From Acanthamoeba sp. SK_2022b (lineage: Eukaryota; Discosea; Longamoebia; Acanthamoebidae): DNA of 24,232 nt. The notes beneath the pieces were generated by a model. That model had not been told where the DNA came from. It saw only the letters and a program-made list of their open reading frames with translations, and did not search any database. A program made the position numbers and the translations under genes. Of this stretch, positions 10,056 through 19,888 are shown one piece after another; the stretch's first letter is position 1, and the number at the start of each line of letters is the position of its first letter. The stretch is taken from contig JANDJZ010000873.1 of assembly GCA_027943245.1 (NCBI GenBank), positions 1 through 24,232 on the forward strand, given 5' to 3'.

Positions 10056-12157
10056 TTACATGGTCGAACTGTCGTCCGCCGCTATATGTACATCGGCCGA
10101 CGCCGCGGTGGTCGCGTCCGAAGGCGCCGAGTCCGAGCGGGCGCGCGGCTTGCGGCAGGGCTTGAGGTGGAGCCGCCAGCTGACGGTGGCGCCGCTCCGG
10201 TCGAGCGCCTGGCGCCAGTCCTCGTACACGTAGCGCAGCGAGCTGTCCGTCTTGATGGCGATCTTGTCGCCCTCGCTGTCGTAGTAGTAGGCCTGCATCC
10301 GTCGCCCGTACACGCCTTCGATCGCTCTGTGGGTGGGTGGTGTGTGGGTAAGCATCATCATCATCATAATGAAAAAGACGATCGTTTATCAAAGAAGGCA
10401 TGATGATGATGATGATGGTGGGAGCACCTTTGAAGGCCCGAGTAGGAGAGGTCGGTGTCGAGGTTGAGCCGCACGAGGGAGATGTCGTCGTCCAGCACGC
10501 ACTTGATGGCCACCTCGCCAAACATGGCGCAGAAGGCGAGGGACGTGCAGGGCGACGCGTTGGCGCTGTCCCACGTCGCCGAGATGGACGACGCCGAGTG
10601 CGAAGACGAGGACGACGGGGGCAGCGCCGACGGAGGAAAGGAAAAGGAGAAGGTCGCGCCCATCGCTCCGTGGATCGCCGAAGACGAGGAGGACAGCGCA
10701 GACGAAGATGAAGACGACGACGAGATGGTGGAGATGGTCGAGCCCGAGCTCTCGTCGTCGTGGTCAACGCCGGTCGTGGTCGTGGTCGCGGCACTATGCA
10801 GCGAGGACAGGCCGTGGGCGACGGCGATGTAGCCGGCCGAGTAGTTGGTCGGCCGCCTGGGCGACGCCGACGTCGACGGCGAGAGCGGAGGCGAGACAAC
10901 GACCGAGGGCAGCGGGCACGAGCGGGCTGACGACGAAGAGGGCTGCGGCGCCGACGAGGCTTCGGCCGAGCGCGACCGGGGCACGTTGGTGGCCAGTCGT
11001 TCCATGATGAGCCGAGACCGCGTACGCGGCCGGCTGGCCGATGGCGCCGGCGGCGACGGCGGTGGCACTGGCGGGAAAGTGAACGAGTCCGACTGCGACT
11101 CGACCGACGGGAAAGAGCCCGATGACGGCGGCGATCCCGACGGGACCTCTGGCATGACCGAGGGCGACGGCTGGCCGGCGGGCGACACTGACGATCCGCC
11201 GCCGCCGCTCAGGTTGTGCACGAACCGGCGGAGCCGGTTGGGCGACTGCGCGGACGGCGTTGCCGGCGCGACCATGGGCACCGCGGGCGCCGAGTTGATG
11301 CGTGGGATGGACAGCTTGTTCACCGCCTTCCTCTGCTGGTATTGCTCCTCGCCGTCCTCGACGCACTCGGAGTCTAGCTCGACGGTGTCGGCGTCGCCGT
11401 CGCTGGACAGGCCGCAGCTGCCGCCGCCGCCGAGCTCCTGCCTGAGCTCGCGCTGGAGTCGCTTGAGGTGGCCCAGCTTTTTAACTCCGAGCTCGGCCAG
11501 GATGGCGCTGCCCTCGGCCACGTGGGCGGCGGACAGGGTGGTCACCGCGTTCGGCGTGGCCAGGACGGCGTCGACCACCTTGACGAGCTGGGCGCCGTCG
11601 ATCTTCTTCTTGCGCGCGGCCTTGGCGTAGTCGCCCAGCTCGATGGCCTGCAGCCACTTGGCCACCTCCTTGGGCTTCCACTCGCACAAGGGAGGCCTAT
11701 CATTCTTGGCATTCCTAGTAGTTTTCGTTTTGGCCCACTTCCTGCTGATGCTACTCGAGCTCCTCTCCTTGTTGTCCCTCCGCTTGTTGGCCTCCCTCTC
11801 CCTCTCGGCGTTGGCTCGCGTCGTCGTGTAGTGGTCCGCGGAAAAGTGCGTCAGCGCGGCCGAGGAGGGAGGCTCCAACACGGAGACAACGGGAAGGTCG
11901 TTGGCGCTCGTCGCGTTTCGCGTTCGTTCTTCGTTCTTTGCTCTTTCGCGGAGTGTCATGTTGGCGCGCTTGAGTCGCAGCAGCGCTTCAGACTCGTGGC
12001 TGGCGGGCGGGGAGGTGGAAGGCGAGGCGGAGGCGTATCCGAAACCGGCAGCGCTGCTGGGTAAAGGCGTGGCCATGGGGCTCGACGACGGCGGCGAGCC
12101 CTCGGAAGCGGCGGGCGTTGTCGTTGGAGTGTTGCTGCGTCCTCGCTTCTCGTGCAT
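10056..12157 (-). CDS. SAM and PB1 domain protein, left-arm copy
   Basis: Two exons, 12157-10428 and 10326-10056, join in phase 2 to 666 residues. A SAM domain lies at about 158-240 (CEWKPKEVAKWLQAIELGDY, then ILAELGVKKLGHLKRL). A long Ser/Pro-rich, probably disordered region (about 270-540) includes homoserine runs. A PB1-like domain spans about 546-625: VAIKCVLDDDISLVRL, with LSYSGLQRAIEGVYG after it, then the acidic YYYDSEGDKIAI and SLRYVYEDW. Both domain types mediate protein-protein assembly, so a signalling scaffold is plausible; no catalytic motif is visible. I do not recognise a named orthologue. The intron carries a (ATG/CAT)n tract. It converges on NDUFS4 and is duplicated at 22239-24232. 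Confidence 0.82.
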
Positions 12158-13267
12158 CTTGTGGGCAATTCTCTCTCTTCCGGGACGGGTGATACGCAGT
12201 TGTTTTCGTTCTTGGTTTCCTTCGCTTTCGTTCTTGGGCAGCTACGCACGTTCTGTTTTTGGCGTAACCACGAGAGCGATGTTCCCGAGCGGGCTGTTTG
12301 ACAACAACAGGTTGGTTAATAGCCGGCGCAAAAAGTGAAGCAGCGCAGTGTCCCCTTCTTTGGTGGCGTGCGGCAAAGACAAGGCCAAAGGCAAGGACCC
12401 CTTTCCAAAGGCTCCATTTATCTGAACTAGTGAAGGGGAAGTGCGTACCTACCAGCACCAGGAGCTGTTATCTCTTTCGCTTTTTGTTGTTTTGCGTTTG
12501 TTGCCCCGTGGCGTGCTGAAGAATGAACTAAACTTTTGAGCCGTTCTTGAGTGGTATGCTTTGCTGAACTCGCGCGGACACAAGACCACGAGGCGCGTAG
12601 GGCGGATGCTGGGCACACCAGAGGAGAGGCAATAGCGGACACTGACGGTGTAGAGGCACGGTCTCTCCTGCAGTTAGCAAGTGGCCCACACCACCCGTTA
12701 ATAGGCGCTCTCGCCACGTGGCTACACCACTCCCCGTTGGCAGCTTGACGTAAGAGCTCGAAGGCAACCGTCACCTGGACCTCAAATTTCACGTCGACAC
12801 CGGGGTGCCCTGCCAACCGAGCTGGATGTTGACTTTAGGGAAAGCGGACAGCCAATCCCTGCTCGCGGTGATCCTGTGCCGTTCTTGGCTTGTTTGGTCG
12901 CTCCCCTTAACGCCAGCCTGCACACATCAATTCTCTGCCAAAACTCTCCTCCAAGCCCGTCGAAGCAGACAAGCTGAGCTGTCATTGGACCAACACATCA
13001 GCTTATGACCACACAGGGCCCAGTCACCAGGCGAACTCGACCCCGCGGACAGGCCACGGTATATTACCCCAATCAAAGGAACCGGTCACATGGACACCGG
13101 CGGCCATTGCCGTTGGGCGTCGGCTGCCCGCAAAGGTCAAGTATTGAAGGGAACATGAGTGTGGGGGAGGACACCACCAAGGATCCTGCGGTAGCACAAA
13201 CTGAGCCCAAGATTCAGTCGACAACAGTTTTTTCGTAACATGTTCGTTGCATGATCAAGCAACATCG
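12158..13267. other. Upstream region of SAM-PB1 gene, left arm
   Basis: About 1.1 kb separates the SAM-PB1 start from the kinase-like relic. The part next to the ATG must be its promoter; it is rich in GAAAGC/GAACG purine strings on the minus strand. Further out, short protein-like pieces appear on the minus strand, such as DWLSAFPKVNIQLGWQGTP and, in another frame, EVQVTVAFELLRQAANGEW. They are broken by stops and frame changes. I read them as decayed coding sequence of unknown origin. The inner copy of the ~50 bp repeat lies at 13082-13131. Confidence 0.45.
13082..13131. repeat. ~50 bp hairpin-containing repeat, copy B (left arm)
   Basis: It contains CCGGT...ACCGG around CACATGG, then GGCGGCC and TTGGGCGTCGGCTGCCCGC. 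It aligns with copy A (14736-14784) with a few small gaps. The two copies bracket the kinase-like relic. Confidence 0.55.
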
Positions 13268-14507
13268 TCACTGTGGGTGGCAGTGTTCCGCCTCGAAGCA
13301 GAAGGGGAGAAGTTCGGCGATGATGACCTTGAGAGCTTCGTATTGGCAAGCTTCTGCTGCATTTAGCGTGCGTTGCCACACGGCGGCTCAAGGTAGTGAG
13401 TCCAAAACTCGCGCAGCTTCTCAGTATCCGTCTCGGCGTCGATCCTGCGGAACGTAACCATGTTGGTGGAGGGGAATACTGTCCGCACCACCATGAAGTA
13501 AGGTGACTATACTTGAGCGGTTCCCTTCATTCTAAAGAAGTTGTTCAAGCGTACGTCGCGGTGGACCAAGCCGCAGTTCTTGTGGGCTTGCTTAAGGATG
13601 TCGATGAGCTGCACGAAGTCATCCAGATTGGAGAGAGCATCCCGTGGGCTAGGGACAACAAAAGCAAGAAAGAGCGGTCAGCCGAATGTTGTACGTTGGA
13701 GTGGACCGATGATGCGCGGTTGCAGAAGAAGAACGTTGTCCGTTGAGCCTGAATGCGCGGTACCAGGCCACCCAGCGCTTTCTGAGCACACAGATTGGTC
13801 CACTCTCGATAACGAGCCACTACTCTGTGATCATCGAAACGCTTGATGACGACCTCCTCTCCTGCACCCTTAGCACGTGTAAACTGTGTAAATGAGTGGC
13901 TGATCATCTAGTTCAACAGAGCCACTCTTTCCATCGCTGCGGAACCCACAAATTGATGAGCGCCAGCGCTGATAGTTGATGAGCAGCTCTTCAATGAAGG
14001 ACACAGATGGCCCTTCTCTTCATCATCGAAATCAGCCTTGCAAGCCAACCGCCTCATTTTAGCTCCCCGATGAACGAGATGCTGGTCACACTTTGTGGGC
14101 GAAGAGCCCTGGATGTCCAGTCCGGTGACTGTTTGTAGAACTGGGGCAACGTTTGCCAGCCTCTCCACGGAGCATCTGATAGCACTCATGATAGAAGCTG
14201 GGCGTAGCTGATGAAAGAAGAACCGGCACCACTTTACTCAGTTCAAGCGAAGAAGACCTCGAACGGAGAAAATACCTCTACACCGTGAAGCCATCACAAC
14301 AGACTTCACCAGCAGCTTGAGCTCACCCATTTCTTCATGTAACCGAGCACTCATTTCATCCACGTTGACATGTTCCAACTGCTGACACACTGGGGGTGGA
14401 TCTTCTAGAAGATCGAGGTTCTAATGGATCCGAGGGAAATCAGGTAATGAAGGACCTTGTTCAGAGGAGCATTTACACGGCTTGGTGCTACAGTTGTTGC
14501 ACTCCAT
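13268..14507 (-). pseudogene. Decayed protein-kinase-like gene, left-arm copy
   Basis: This is the mirror image of the relic described at 19889-21128, with the same kinase-like segments and the same frame breaks. The HRD-type catalytic loop lies near 13564-13556 and the VVIK lysine near 13844. Both copies carry identical lesions, so the decay predates the duplication. Confidence 0.5.
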
Positions 14508-14735
14508 TCGAAGCACAGGTGTTGGTTTTCTACGCCGTGCAGGGTGCCTTTGCTGGACGAGAAACGGTGATCGCCACTACTCCTCGCGGCCCAAAGAAGG
14601 AACGGCCACTCTTCCAGAGGGACACTTGAAGTGGCTTGCTCGCCAACCCTTGTTGAGTGGAGACGTTGTGCTTCTCACGCACAGCGAAGAAGCAGAATAA
14701 ATTGGGAAAAATGATCACACCAAATGGTGCCATGG

Positions 14736-14784
14736 CCGGTGTCACATGGACACCACGGCTGGCTGTCGGGCGTCCACTTCCCGC
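14736..14784. repeat. ~50 bp hairpin-containing repeat, copy A (left arm)
   Basis: It contains GGTGTC-ACATG-GACACC, a perfect 6-bp stem, followed by GGCTGGCTGTCGGGCGTCC. A diverged copy lies at 13082-13131 in the same orientation. Copy A overlaps the last codons of the truncated R3H gene. Confidence 0.6.
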
Positions 14785-16470
14785 CACCTGCGCTCCGCAG
14801 CGTCCCACGACATGGCCGGTTGCAGCTTTCGCTCTACCGCGTGCGGTGTGTTGCGTGAGCTCTTCCAAAAAGTAACGAGAGAGAGGGAGAGGAGATAGAG
14901 CCCTAGCGGAGGGGCGTGTACCGAGAGACGGGAACATGAGCGAGGGCGTGGGGAAGGAGGGCACGCCTCCTAGAATCTCGCGGTCGCGCGCGTCGAACAG
15001 CTCCGCGGGCGCCATGCCCGGCCATTCCACCCGCTCTACCACGGCCTGCGCGTGGACGCCGTTGAGCGACTCGACGCGTCGCGTGTAGAGCTTGCGCAGC
15101 TCATCGAGCGAGGAGGACCGCCCCAGCAAGTGGCTCTCGTGCTCTACACGACACGTCACGCCACGTCATAAAATTGTTTGTGGGGGGGGGGGCGAGTAGC
15201 GGAAACGTAGAGACATCGTGCGAACCATGAAGATGGAGCCGGTTGAGCACGTCGAACCCGCCCTCGACAAGAAAGTACTGCGCGGTAGCGACGGCCTTGT
15301 CGGTCGACCCGGGGTCGCCTCGGTCTTCGAGGATGGAGAAGACCCGCCTCACGAGCTTGCCGTAGCCGCCTCGGCTGCCTCGCGACATGTACCAGTCCAC
15401 CACGGCCCCTATGCGCATGAAGACGAGCCTGTTCTACTTGTACAAGTAGAAAAAGTAGGAGACTGTCTCCTTGAGCAACGGCTGCGTGTAGAGGGAGGGG
15501 GGGGAGGAAATGAACACCTGCAGCTTGGTGGAGCAGTCGCTGCAGATCCATCGCCACTCCTTGTGGAGGTGGGGGGCGTCGTGGCCATCATGTCCGTGCG
15601 ATCGGTCGTCGAGGGACACCTCCTCGAGCGCCGGCGCCACGTTGATGTACTCGCCGCGCCCTCTCCCGCTGTCGTTTGGATGCCCCGCCACGCGCATCAC
15701 CTGCTCATCACTGGGCGTTAGTCGACATGGGAGGGGGTGGGAGAAGGGGTGGGAGAGCCGAGACGAACGCGTAGGGGCATCTGTGGCTTGGCGTGGTAGG
15801 GGAGGACGGCGAGCTCGATCCACGGCAGGTTGGCCCGACTGAGCCGCGACTTCTTCAACGGACCGATCTGATGACCCCCCCCCCCACAAAACCAAGCCAG
15901 GTCGTCAATCGTCTCCCGCGCGTGTGTGCCGTGCCGTGTGCCAGAGAACGAACCTTGGACGTGTCGAACACTTCAACCGCCACCACGCCGCTCACCGACG
16001 CCTCCTGGTCTCGGGAGGAATGATGACGTCAGCGCGCGTCGGCCACGTATAGTGTACGTGAGAGAGAGAGAGAGAGAGAGGGCACCTGCAGCGGCTGGAG
16101 GCGCGGCTCGGGGAGCTTCACAACGGTGAGCCGTCGCGCGGGATCGGTGCAGTTGATCTCTGCCTGCGACAGGTCCTCGCTGCTGTGCCCGAGCTCCAGG
16201 AAATCGGCGAACCGGTGGACGATCATCCTGCCACTCGCCACGCCGCGCTATGTGAGGGGCAGCGCGGGGAGAGGGGAGAGGCCCGCGAGCCGGCGGAGAG
16301 ATGGCTTGCCTGTCCCAGGCGCTGAGCGTGTGAGGGAAGGCGTGGACGGCGTGCGGCGGCGCGGTCTGGCGAAACTTGACGAGGTCGGTGAACCACTCGC
16401 GATACTGCTCGTGGACCAGCAGCTCCTTGACCTTGCGCTCCTCCTTGGCCCGCTTCTTGGCCACCTCGCT
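14742..16470 (-). pseudogene. R3H-domain gene, left-arm copy lacking its first four exons
   Basis: Eight exons mirror the complete copy on the right: 16470-16310, 16227-16086, 16004-15954, 15867-15769, 15700-15518, 15433-15226, 15143-14922 and 14833-14742. Upstream of 16470 the intron runs into the (TG)n tract and then into CCT3 sequence on the opposite strand, so the start codon and the first 159 residues are missing. One base differs from the right copy: A at 16463 makes the second residue of the first retained exon Val rather than Gly. As drawn, this copy cannot make the full protein. Confidence 0.85.
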
Positions 16471-16473
16471 CTG

Positions 16474-16474
<1 letters not shown>

Positions 16475-16530
<56 letters not shown>
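16475..16530. repeat. (TG)28 microsatellite at the left duplication junction
   Basis: Fifty-six bases of uninterrupted TG. To its left lies the mirrored R3H-gene intron edge; to its right lie a CAG acceptor and CCT3 coding sequence. It is therefore shared between an intron of one gene on the minus strand and an intron of another on the plus strand, and marks the breakpoint. Confidence 0.95.
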
Positions 16531-16533
<3 letters not shown>

Positions 16534-16786
16534 GACCCTGGCGGAGAACTGCGGCGCGAGCGTGGTGCGCGTGCTCACGGAGCTGAGGGCCAAGCACGCC
16601 GATGGCAAGAACCAGACGTGGGGCATCGACGGCGTGAAGGGCACGCTGGCCGACATGATGAGCCTGGGCGTCTTCGAGCCCTACTCGGTCAAGGCGCAGA
16701 CCATCAAGACCGCCATCGAGGCCGCCTGTCTTTTGCTTAGAGTGGATGACGTGGTCTCGGGCATGAAGAAGAAGGAGGCCAAATAA
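16534..16786 (+). CDS. CCT3: CCT3 (TCP-1 gamma) last exon only
   Basis: CCT3 is the gamma subunit of the cytosolic chaperonin TRiC/CCT, which folds actin and tubulin. Only the final exon is present. It follows a TGTGTGCAG acceptor, begins with the last base of an Arg codon and ends with TAA at 16784-16786. The sequence RTLAENCGASVVRVLTELRA, then TWGIDG, GTLADM, LGVFEPYSVKAQT and LLLRVDDVVSG, is diagnostic of the equatorial C-terminus of CCT gamma, ending in a Lys-rich tail. The remaining four fifths or more of the gene should lie upstream. The sequence there is instead the inverted left arm, with no CCT coding on either strand. It ends 155 bp before the proposed R3H-gene start. Confidence 0.93.
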
Positions 16787-16941
16787 GCAAGTACTGCCCA
16801 CCACAGTACTCAGAGCGTTCCCCCCCCCCGACAATAAATGCCCTTCCCCTGCTACAAAACGTGGAGACATGAAGGTGGTGAGGGGGTCGTCTTTTCCAAC
16901 CGGCCACGTCAGCCTGACGCGACACACCAAGCATCCCACAC
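16787..16941. promoter_or_regulatory. CCT3 3' UTR and presumed R3H-gene promoter
   Basis: It contains a C-run and an AATAAA at 16833-16838, 47 bp past the CCT3 stop, which fits a polyadenylation signal. The rest should include the start site of the downstream same-strand R3H gene. No specific promoter element is recognisable. Confidence 0.5.
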
Positions 16942-17854
16942 ATGTTTTCCAGGCAGAATTTGGGGGGCCAGACACAAGACCATCTACAGAAGATGCAACG
17001 CATGAGCGCTACGAAGATGCGATTGGACATCTCGCCACAACGGACAAAATGGCTTGCCCTGGGCCGAGCCGTCAGTTGTGAAGAAGTTGCCAGATGCTTC
17101 CCTCTCTTCCGGTTCCATCGACGCCTGGCCACCACAACCAAGAGTGCGTGTGTCCCTCGCTCCTCCCCTCGCCCATTCTCACTCTGATGAACGTACCACA
17201 CAGGGGACCCCAAGAACGAAGGACCGGCCCACTACCGCACGAAGCAGAAGCTCATGCAGCTGCTCAGCTCTGGTACCCTCCGCCCACTACTCGCCCCCCG
17301 CGCCGAGGCTCTCCTCACCCCACGCCCCGCCCGGGCGTCGCTACGTGGCGCTGTAGCGAAAAGCTTGGACATCGCGGTCCCGTGTGCGAGTCCGTGGGGC
17401 AGCCCTGGCGTTCCTCGCGGCGGTTCCCTCACCGACGAGGGTGGCCGTACGTTCGCTCTCTCTCGCTCGCTCGCTCGCCTCCAGCGCTCGGCGAGCTCAC
17501 TCGGTGTGGGCCTCCCCCTCTTTCAGGCGGCGGAGGCAAGTTCTGGCGGTGCCGAAACGAACGGGTGGTCTCGGGTTGGGCCAAGGGCTGGCAGACCGTC
17601 GAGAGCGAATTCAACATTCGGGTGCGTGCGCCGCGTGACGACGATGGCTTGCTCGACGTCGACGACTGAACTGCAACGGTTGTGGATTCGCGCGTGCAGG
17701 GAGTGGGCAGGCTCGATCTGGCGCTGGTCCATCGACACTCCAACTACGAGGCGTACAACGAGATCAAGAACTCATGTGACAGACTGACGGTTCGCCACGC
17801 TCCAATGATAGTGAACGCTTGCGTTGCGTTACGCGAACTCTGACACACGCTGTG

Positions 17855-17922
<68 letters not shown>

Positions 17923-19654
17923 CAGAGCGAGGGGGCCAAGAAGCGGGCCAAGGAGGAGCGCAAGGTCAAGGAGCTGCTGGTCCACGAGCAGTATCGCGAG
18001 TGGTTCACCGACCTCGTCAAGTTTCGCCAGACCGCGCCGCCGCACGCCGTCCACGCCTTCCCTCACACGCTCAGCGCCTGGGACAGGCAAGCCATCTCTC
18101 CGCCGGCTCGCGGGCCTCTCCCCTCTCCCCGCGCTGCCCCTCACATAGCGCGGCGTGGCGAGTGGCAGGATGATCGTCCACCGGTTCGCCGATTTCCTGG
18201 AGCTCGGGCACAGCAGCGAGGACCTGTCGCAGGCAGAGATCAACTGCACCGATCCCGCGCGACGGCTCACCGTTGTGAAGCTCCCCGAGCCGCGCCTCCA
18301 GCCGCTGCAGGTGCCCTCTCTCTCTCTCTCTCTCTCACGTACACTATACGTGGCCGACGCGCGCTGACGTCATCATTCCTCCCGAGACCAGGAGGCGTCG
18401 GTGAGCGGCGTGGTGGCGGTTGAAGTGTTCGACACGTCCAAGGTTCGTTCTCTGGCACACGGCACGGCACACACGCGCGGGAGACGATTGACGACCTGGC
18501 TTGGTTTTGTGGGGGGGGGGGTCATCAGATCGGTCCGTTGAAGAAGTCGCGGCTCAGTCGGGCCAACCTGCCGTGGATCGAGCTCGCCGTCCTCCCCTAC
18601 CACGCCAAGCCACAGATGCCCCTACGCGTTCGTCTCGGCTCTCCCACCCCTTCTCCCACCCCCTCCCATGTCGACTAACGCCCAGTGATGAGCAGGTGAT
18701 GCGCGTGGCGGGGCATCCAAACGACAGCGGGAGAGGGCGCGGCGAGTACATCAACGTGGCGCCGGCGCTCGAGGAGGTGTCCCTCGACGACCGATCGCAC
18801 GGACATGATGGCCACGACGCCCCCCACCTCCACAAGGAGTGGCGATGGATCTGCAGCGACTGCTCCACCAAGCTGCAGGTGTTCATTTCCTCCCCCCCCT
18901 CCCTCTACACGCAGCCGTTGCTCAAGGAGACAGTCTCCTACTTTTTCTACTTGTACAAGTAGAACAGGCTCGTCTTCATGCGCATAGGGGCCGTGGTGGA
19001 CTGGTACATGTCGCGAGGCAGCCGAGGCGGCTACGGCAAGCTCGTGAGGCGGGTCTTCTCCATCCTCGAAGACCGAGGCGACCCCGGGTCGACCGACAAG
19101 GCCGTCGCTACCGCGCAGTACTTTCTTGTCGAGGGCGGGTTCGACGTGCTCAACCGGCTCCATCTTCATGGTTCGCACGATGTCTCTACGTTTCCGCTAC
19201 TCGCCCCCCCCCCCACAAACAATTTTATGACGTGGCGTGACGTGTCGTGTAGAGCACGAGAGCCACTTGCTGGGGCGGTCCTCCTCGCTCGATGAGCTGC
19301 GCAAGCTCTACACGCGACGCGTCGAGTCGCTCAACGGCGTCCACGCGCAGGCCGTGGTAGAGCGGGTGGAATGGCCGGGCATGGCGCCCGCGGAGCTGTT
19401 CGACGCGCGCGACCGCGAGATTCTAGGAGGCGTGCCCTCCTTCCCCACGCCCTCGCTCATGTTCCCGTCTCTCGGTACACGCCCCTCCGCTAGGGCTCTA
19501 TCTCCTCTCCCTCTCTCTCGTTACTTTTTGGAAGAGCTCACGCAACACACCGCACGCGGTAGAGCGAAAGCTGCAACCGGCCATGTCGTGGGACGCTGCG
19601 GAGCGCAGGTGGCGGGAAGTGGACGCCCGACAGCCAGCCGTGGTGTCCATGTGA
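16942..19654 (+). CDS. R3H-domain protein, complete copy
   Basis: Twelve exons join in phase to about 544 residues: 16942-17143, 17204-17272, 17527-17621, 17700-17810, 17926-18086, 18169-18310, 18392-18442, 18529-18627, 18696-18878, 18963-19170, 19253-19474 and 19563-19654. An R3H-like single-stranded nucleic-acid-binding domain lies around 190-250. It has FPHTLSAWDR before the signature RMIVHRFADFLELGHSSE (Arg-x-x-x-His helix), followed by RLTVVKLPEP. A charged helix precedes it (KKRAKEERKVKELLVHEQ). The C-terminal half has one CxxC (WICSDC), family unknown. The splice between exons 5 and 6 uses a GC donor. The first exon and start are the least certain part. Exons 1-4 lie in the unique spacer, the rest in the right arm. 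An RNA/DNA-binding role is inference only. Confidence 0.75.
17857..17920. repeat. (AC)32 microsatellite at the right duplication junction
   Basis: Sixty-four bases of uninterrupted AC/CA in the fourth intron of the complete R3H gene, ending at the ACAACAG acceptor. It is the inverted counterpart of the TG run at 16475-16530. The spacer between the two runs is 1,326 bp. Confidence 0.95.
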
Positions 19655-19660
19655 CACCGG
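19612..19660. repeat. ~50 bp hairpin-containing repeat, copy A (right arm)
   Basis: It overlaps the last codons of the R3H gene, which read ...VVSM-stop. The sequence GACGCCC, then GCCG, then GGTGTCCATGTGAC recurs with small changes at 21265-21314, where the same relative frame also reads VSM-stop. Confidence 0.6.
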
Positions 19661-19888
19661 CCATGGCACCATTTGGTGTGATCATTTTTCCCAATTTATT
19701 CTGCTTCTTCGCTGTGCGTGAGAAGCACAACGTCTCCACTCAACAAGGGTTGGCGAGCAAGCCACTTCAAGTGTCCCTCTGGAAGAGTGGCCGTTCCTTC
19801 TTTGGGCCGCGAGGAGTAGTGGCGATCACCGTTTCTCGTCCAGCAAAGGCACCCTGCACGGCGTAGAAAACCAACACCTGTGCTTCGA
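19655..19888. other. Gap between R3H gene and kinase-like relic, right arm
   Basis: This 234 bp stretch after the R3H stop is lower in GC. It contains CACCATTTGGTG, a short inverted repeat, and no convincing coding frame; no AATAAA is present on the plus strand. The same sequence lies inverted at 14508-14741. Confidence 0.45.

Larger units (their letters stand above)
10164..16474. repeat. Left arm of 6.3-kb inverted duplication
   Basis: Every position x here pairs with the complement of position 34396-x. The 1.8-kb exon of the SAM-PB1 gene, the kinase-like relic and eight R3H-gene exons are mirrored exactly in 17922-24232, including homopolymer runs such as the 11-G tract at 15182-15192. I found one difference, 16463 versus 17933. 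The outer end is set only by the end of the window on the other side, so the repeat may be longer. Flanking single-copy sequence continues to the left without a visible boundary. Confidence 0.97.

Noticed and set aside
10845..11630. 261-codon plus-strand open frame opposite the SAM-PB1 gene (also mirrored at 22766-23551)
   Set aside because: Antisense shadow of a GC-rich Ser-rich exon; low-complexity Asp/Gly/Ser composition and no recognisable domain.
12158..14741. Complete transposon in the low-GC block of each arm
   Set aside because: No transposase, integrase or reverse-transcriptase motif and no clear terminal repeats beyond the diverged ~50 bp pair.
16126..16740. Open frame crossing the TG microsatellite from the left arm into CCT3, suggesting a fusion protein
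   Set aside because: The TG run happens to be open as Cys-Val repeats. The left part is antisense to the R3H exons, and the CCT3 part is read in the wrong frame.
16475..17920. Possible telomere or rDNA-type palindrome centre
   Set aside because: No telomeric repeat, replication-origin-like or rRNA sequence in the spacer; it holds ordinary exons of two genes.
19237..19866. 209-codon open frame extending past the R3H gene's penultimate exon
   Set aside because: It reads through a good GT donor at 19475; splicing to 19563 gives a sensible C-terminus and the read-through part has no protein-like character.
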